From Desulfobacterales bacterium (GTDB lineage: Bacteria; Desulfobacterota; Desulfobacteria; Desulfobacterales; UBA11574): a stretch of DNA of 9,697 nt. Below are positions 6,401-9,697 of this stretch, piece after piece. Each line of letters starts with the position of its first letter. The stretch's first letter is position 1. The notes beneath the pieces are model-generated. The model was not told the origin of the DNA. It worked only from the letters and a program-made list of their open reading frames with translations, and made no database searches. Position numbers and translations under genes: made by a program. The stretch is taken from assembly GCA_030145595.1 (NCBI GenBank), contig JAQYVG010000125.1:1-9697 (forward strand). Reading direction: 5' to 3'.

Positions 6401-6435
6401 CTCTCCGAGGCGTAGGCTCTACGAGCCGGAGGCCC
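6401..6435 (-). repeat. Hairpin repeat, copy 2 (inverted)
   Basis: On the minus strand this reads GGGCCTCCGGCTCGTAGAG, then CCTACGCCTCGGAGAG. It is the same as the repeat at 19-58, minus five central bases. It folds as CTCCG-(GCT)-CGTAG-AGC-CTACG-(CCT)-CGGAG. It lies between the divergent htpG and RNA-methyltransferase genes, upstream of the htpG promoter and so outside its transcript. Inverted orientation relative to copy 1 is compatible with a dispersed REP-like element. Confidence 0.7.
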
Positions 6436-6444
6436 ATCGAAAAT

Positions 6445-6457
6445 CCCGCCATGCGGG
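6445..6457. other. Hairpin CCCGC-CAT-GCGGG
   Basis: A perfect 5-bp GC stem with loop CAT sits in the divergent gap ten bases from repeat copy 2. An outer ATCC and GGAT could extend it. There is no T-run, so it is not an obvious terminator. It may be part of the same intergenic element. Confidence 0.3.
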
Positions 6458-6518
6458 GAAGGATCAAAATTTTCAGGAGTAAAGAGAGTGCGTTTGCACT
6501 TTTTGACAAAAATGTGTA

Positions 6519-7712
6519 ATGGTATCAAACAATATGGTGAAAATACCTAGAAAAGAGAAGCGGCGGGTGGCAGCATATAAGTATCAGCAGAATTCTGGTT
6601 ATTTTGCCCAGATAGCTGAAGGTGTAAAAGAAGCAGGCGCGGAAGAACTGGCCGAATTAGGCGCCACAGACATTACTCTTGACTTTCGCGGAATTCATTT
6701 TAGGGCAGACAAAGCAACCCTGTATCGAATTAATTATTTGACAAGGCTTGTTTCACGGTGCCTTGCGCCGTTAATAGCATTCAATTGCCATGATACCGAC
6801 ACGTTGTACAAGAAGGCAAAACAGATAAGGTGGGAAGATTTCTTTGCCAAAGGCTATACATTTGCTGTGTCAGGAAATGTTTCCGACAGTGCTATTTCGC
6901 ATTCAAAGTTTGCTGCTCTGCGTCTTAAAGATGCTGTTGCTGATTATTTTATGGAAAAAACCGGTAAGCGCCCTGATGTGTCAGTAAGGAACCCTGATAT
7001 CCTGCTAAACCTTCATATCAGGCATGACAAGGCAGCCATAAGCCTCGATACTTCGGGAGGCGCGCTTCACAGGCGAGGATACAGAGAAGAGACCGTCTCG
7101 GCGCCTATGCAGGAAACTGTCGCGGCAGCGATTATTCGATTTGCCAAATGGGACGGGTCTCTCTCTTTATATGATCCTTTGTGCGGTTCGGGAACACTTT
7201 TGTGTGAAGCACTTATGCGGTACTGCAACATTCCTGCGAGTATTTTTAGAAATAAATTCGGTTTTGAATTTCTACCTGACTTTGACGGCTCTGTCTGGAA
7301 GCAGGTTAAAAAAGAGGCTGACGGAAGCATCCGGGAACTGCCGCAAGGGCTGATTGCAGGCAGTGATGTGTCCAAAAAAGCTGTCAAGGCGGCGAGGACA
7401 AACATAATGGGGCTTCATTACGGAAAGAATGTAAGCGTTGAACGGGCTGACTTCAGAAAGTTACCCGCCATTGAAGGGCAGGTAATTGTAACAAATCCTC
7501 CCTATGGCATTCGAATGGGGGCAGATGAGGACCTGGAAGGACTTTACAAAGATCTCGGTGATTTTCTTAAACAGAAATGCAAAGGCTCAACCGCTTATAT
7601 TTATTTCGGAGAACGGGGGTATATAAAAAAAATAGGCCTGAAAGCATCATGGAAAAAACCGATCATGGCAGGTGGGCTTGACGGCAGACTGGTTAAATAC
7701 GAGCTGTACTGA
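6519..7712 (+). CDS. THUMP-domain class I SAM-dependent RNA methyltransferase (RlmL/YpsC type)
   Basis: The 397-aa product resembles the N-terminal half of E. coli RlmL and Bacillus YpsC, which methylate guanine N2 in 23S rRNA. Numbering is from the ATG at 6519. Residues about 23-165 form the N-terminal ferredoxin-like and THUMP region (YFAQIAEGVKEAGAEELAELGA). LHRRGYR (183-189) is the linker motif of the family. The Rossmann domain has DPLCGSGTLL (219-228) for S-adenosylmethionine, GSD (281-283), and the catalytic NPPYG (326-330). It lacks the second methyltransferase domain (RlmK) fused in E. coli. The start is uncertain: the ATGs at 6519 and 6534 have no ribosome site. GTG at 6567 has GAGAAG seven bases upstream and would begin right at the conserved part. 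The exact rRNA target base is not shown by the sequence. Confidence 0.9.
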   Translation: MVSNNMVKIPRKEKRRVAAYKYQQNSGYFAQIAEGVKEAGAEELAELGATDITLDFRGIHFRADKATLYRINYLTRLVSRCLAPLIAFNCHDTDTLYKKAKQIRWEDFFAKGYTFAVSGNVSDSAISHSKFAALRLKDAVADYFMEKTGKRPDVSVRNPDILLNLHIRHDKAAISLDTSGGALHRRGYREETVSAPMQETVAAAIIRFAKWDGSLSLYDPLCGSGTLLCEALMRYCNIPASIFRNKFGFEFLPDFDGSVWKQVKKEADGSIRELPQGLIAGSDVSKKAVKAARTNIMGLHYGKNVSVERADFRKLPAIEGQVIVTNPPYGIRMGADEDLEGLYKDLGDFLKQKCKGSTAYIYFGERGYIKKIGLKASWKKPIMAGGLDGRLVKYELY

Positions 7713-7753
7713 ACTGCAGCGAGCAGACCTGATGAGTCCATTTCGGCAAGATC

Positions 7754-7783
7754 TTGACATCTTTATTAAAGGATGGGTAAACT
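7754..7783 (+). promoter_or_regulatory. Possible promoter of the ilvD gene
   Basis: A perfect TTGACA at 7754-7759 is followed after 18 bases by TAAACT (7778-7783), which matches four of six -10 positions. It would give a leader of about 45 bases before the ATG at 7836. The 123-base gap after the methyltransferase gene and the lack of a strong terminator leave read-through from upstream possible. I see no T-box or leader-peptide attenuator. Confidence 0.35.
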
Positions 7784-7835
7784 CAAATAAGCACTTGGTA
7801 GCTTCTCAATAACCTTTTAGGAGGTACTTTAAGCC

Positions 7836-9473
7836 ATGCGTTCAAAAATATTAAAGCAGAATATTGAAACCCTGCCCCACCGGGCATTAATGATGTCTGC
7901 CGGTCTTAAGAAAGAGGACTTTGATCCGGAAAAGCCGCTTGTTGGTGTTGCCAACAGCTATAACAACATTATACCCGGCCATATCCATTTGAATGAACTT
8001 GCCCGCGAAGTCAAACGCGGTATCCGCGATGCGGGTGGTGTGCCCCTGGAATGGGGAGTGCCCGGTGTTTGTGACGGCATCGCCATGTTTGTGGAAATGC
8101 GGCTTAGTCTCCCCAGCAGAGAGCATATCGCCGATAACATTGAAATCATGACCCTGTCACACTCCATGGACGGCTGGGTCGGTATAACAGGCTGTGACAA
8201 AATTACTCCGGGGATGCTAATGGCGGCGGGACGTCTGAATCTGCCCGCAATTATGTTGACCGGCGGACCGATGAAGGCCAATATTATCGAAGGACAGAAA
8301 TGCCACCCTATCCAGGGGTTCGGTCTTGTCGGCCAGGTTAAAGCCGGTAAGCTGTCAGCCGCAGAAGCTGAAGAACTGCTTCCGCAGATGGTCTGCGGCG
8401 CAGGATCATGCGTGGGTCTTTATACCGCCAATACCATGGCGGTTGTAACCGAAGTACTGGGCATGTCGCTGTCGAAATGCAGTACCACTTTAGCCGTGGA
8501 TCCCCTTAAGAAAGAACAGGCCTATGAATCCGGAAAATCGATTGTAGAGTTGGTCAAAAAAGATATTCGTCCAAAAGATATCATGACCGAAAATGCGTTT
8601 GCCAACGCCGTCAGAGTAGACATGGCCATGGGAGGTTCCACCAACGCGGTCCTGCATATCCCGGCCATTGCCAGAGAAGCCGGCATAGACGTCGATGCTG
8701 CCGTGTTTGACAAAATATCAAGCCAAACGCCGAACATCTGCTCGATTATCCCGGCGGGAACTCATGAGATGGCTGATATCGACCGCGCCGGAGGCATTCC
8801 GGCTGTTTTGAACCGTTTGAAGGCGATGCTCAAAGACTCCCCCACCGTAAACGGAATATCGATACAGCAGATCGCCGCCAAAGCTGAGGCAACAGATGAT
8901 GATGCGATCAGATCTGTGGATAATGCCTACCATTATGAAGGCGGTATTGCGGTATTAACGGGTAATATTGCCAACAGTGCCATCATCAAACAGACGGCCG
9001 TTGGCAAGGAAATGCTGGTTCACTCAGGGCCTGCCAGGGTGTTTTATACCGAAAAGACCCTGCTGGATGCCATCGAAGCCCATCAAATCAACGAAAATGA
9101 TGTGGTGGTGCTGCCCTTCCAGGGACCGGCCGGTGCTCCGGGAATGCCCGAAATGTTAACCCCTACCGATGCCCTCAAGGGTGCCGGATATAAAAAGGTA
9201 GCTTTAATCACCGACGGTAGATTCTCAGGTGCTACCACAGGGCCTTGCATTGGTCACGTTGAGATGGAGGCCTATAACGGCGGAGCCATCGGCGCTATAA
9301 AAGACGGAGATATTATCGAGATAGACATCCCTAATAGAAAACTGCAAGTTCAACTGAGCGAGGAAGAGATTCAAGCGAGGCTAAAGGGCCTTACTGTTCC
9401 GGAAAGAAAGCTGACGCCGTTGCTGGATGCATACAGGCAAAAATATGCCGGCCTTAATTGCTACGGAAAGTAA
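7836..9473 (+). CDS. ilvD: IlvD/Edd-family dehydratase, probably dihydroxy-acid dehydratase
   Basis: The 545-aa product is a full-length IlvD/Edd dehydratase (usual length about 550-560). The family enzyme converts 2,3-dihydroxy-3-methylbutanoate to 2-oxoisovalerate in valine, leucine and isoleucine synthesis, using an Fe-S cluster and Mg2+. Visible motifs are PGHIHL near 47-52, VCDGIAM with Cys79, GCDKITPGMLMAAGRLN with Cys120 and Lys122, and CGAGSCVGLYTANTM with Cys192. The C-terminal FQGPAGAPGMPEMLTPT and DGRFSGATTGPCIGHV contain the probable catalytic Ser464. GGAGGT at 7820-7825 precedes the start. Some positions depart from textbook IlvD: FVEMRLSLPSRE instead of GHxGMxYSLPSRE, and EMEAYNGG where HVSPEAxEGG is usual. 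It may therefore belong to a divergent subgroup, and another hydroxy-acid substrate cannot be excluded. Confidence 0.93.
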   Translation: MRSKILKQNIETLPHRALMMSAGLKKEDFDPEKPLVGVANSYNNIIPGHIHLNELAREVKRGIRDAGGVPLEWGVPGVCDGIAMFVEMRLSLPSREHIADNIEIMTLSHSMDGWVGITGCDKITPGMLMAAGRLNLPAIMLTGGPMKANIIEGQKCHPIQGFGLVGQVKAGKLSAAEAEELLPQMVCGAGSCVGLYTANTMAVVTEVLGMSLSKCSTTLAVDPLKKEQAYESGKSIVELVKKDIRPKDIMTENAFANAVRVDMAMGGSTNAVLHIPAIAREAGIDVDAAVFDKISSQTPNICSIIPAGTHEMADIDRAGGIPAVLNRLKAMLKDSPTVNGISIQQIAAKAEATDDDAIRSVDNAYHYEGGIAVLTGNIANSAIIKQTAVGKEMLVHSGPARVFYTEKTLLDAIEAHQINENDVVVLPFQGPAGAPGMPEMLTPTDALKGAGYKKVALITDGRFSGATTGPCIGHVEMEAYNGGAIGAIKDGDIIEIDIPNRKLQVQLSEEEIQARLKGLTVPERKLTPLLDAYRQKYAGLNCYGK

Positions 9474-9476
9474 AGA

Positions 9477-9519
9477 ACCCTGGTCCAGAGGACTAAGCTT
9501 TGGTTTCTTACCATAGGGT
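9477..9519 (+). other. Inverted repeat after ilvD, possible transcript-end structure
   Basis: ACCCTGGT (9477-9484) pairs with ACCATAGGGT (9510-9519), with AT bulged. Inside it GTCC-AGA-GGAC (9483-9493) is an alternative small hairpin sharing two bases with the outer arm. There is no T-run after the outer stem. It lies three bases after the ilvD stop, so it may mark or protect the 3' end of that transcript. Confidence 0.4.
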
Positions 9520-9550
9520 ACGCCTATCTCAACTGGAGCAAATTAAATTC

Positions 9551-9675
9551 CAAATAACAAACAATTTCCACTGACCAAAAGGGGAAATCCCAAATAACAA
9601 AATACAAATAACAAATAAATTCCAATCGTTCGACCTAGAGGCTCTCGACAGGTGACCGAAAAAACAAATAACAAA
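9551..9675 (+). repeat. Four copies of CAAATAACAAA
   Basis: The exact 11-mer CAAATAACAAA occurs at 9551-9561, 9591-9601, 9605-9615 and 9665-9675, with offsets of 40, 14 and 60 bases. Fragments of AATTCCAA accompany it at 9547 and about 9619. The stretch is A-rich on the plus strand with few G and has no coding capacity. From memory, similar AATTCCAAATAACAAA arrays occur between genes in Desulfobacterales genomes. The unequal spacing shows a degenerate interspersed repeat, not a CRISPR. It probably continues beyond the window. Confidence 0.75.
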
Positions 9676-9697
9676 CAAAAGAATAAAAAAATAGTTT

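Noticed and set aside
7728..7755. CTGATGAGTCC followed by a short possible stem, resembling a hammerhead ribozyme core
   Set aside because: The CTGATGA box is present, but the required GAAA after stem II is absent (GGCAAGA instead) and I see no matching stems I and III. Chance match in a short gap.
9551..9675. A-rich repeats as a CRISPR array
   Set aside because: The repeat is 11 bases, unequally spaced (40, 14 and 60 bases), low-complexity and without palindromic ends or cas genes.

Overview
This 9.7 kb window looks like chromosomal DNA of a Gram-negative bacterium, most likely a Desulfobacterota (delta-proteobacterial, Desulfobacterales-like) organism. The points for this are moderate GC, lipoproteins with lipoboxes and an OmpA/Pal-like peptidoglycan-binding domain, a short XRE regulator and a small GspE/MshE-N-like protein of a style familiar from that group, and intergenic repeats (hairpins beginning GCCTCCGGC, and CAAATAACAAA units). 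The assignment comes from recognising family styles and has not been tested by a search.

Layout. Bases 1-392 are non-coding: a hairpin repeat, a strong rho-independent terminator for a gene upstream of the window, and a long imperfect hairpin. A tight two-gene unit follows (405-1895 and 1892-2539, overlapping by ATGA): a multi-pass membrane protein with a long helical soluble region, and a von Willebrand factor A (vWA) lipoprotein with an intact metal-site motif. Just downstream on the same strand is an OmpA-domain lipoprotein (2596-3189). Together they suggest an envelope-associated module that I do not recognise as a named system. A roughly 500-bp AT-rich gap (3190-3691) holds small hairpins and a good promoter for a 65-aa XRE-type regulator (3692-3889). 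After it comes a 90-codon ORF, probably starting at 4063, encoding a stand-alone domain resembling the N-terminal domain of GspE/PilB/MshE ATPases. The short motif TACGATATA occurs three times around these two small genes.

htpG (Hsp90) lies on the minus strand (4371-6302), convergent with the small gene and separated from it by a perfect 11-bp hairpin. Its upstream region carries a sequence that fits a heat-shock (sigma-32-type) promoter better than a sigma-70 one. The htpG/RNA-methyltransferase divergent gap holds an inverted copy of the hairpin repeat seen at the start of the window. On the plus strand follow a THUMP-domain RNA methyltransferase of the RlmL/YpsC type (about 6519-7712) and an IlvD/Edd-family dehydratase (7836-9473), probably dihydroxy-acid dehydratase of branched-chain amino-acid synthesis but from a divergent subgroup. 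The last 220 bases are non-coding and contain four copies of an 11-base A-rich repeat.

The right-hand half is ordinary housekeeping. The parts that merit a second look are the membrane-protein/vWA/OmpA cluster, the XRE plus MshE-N-like pair with its shared motif, and the dispersed hairpin repeats. I saw no tRNA, rRNA, CRISPR array, transposase or complete mobile element.
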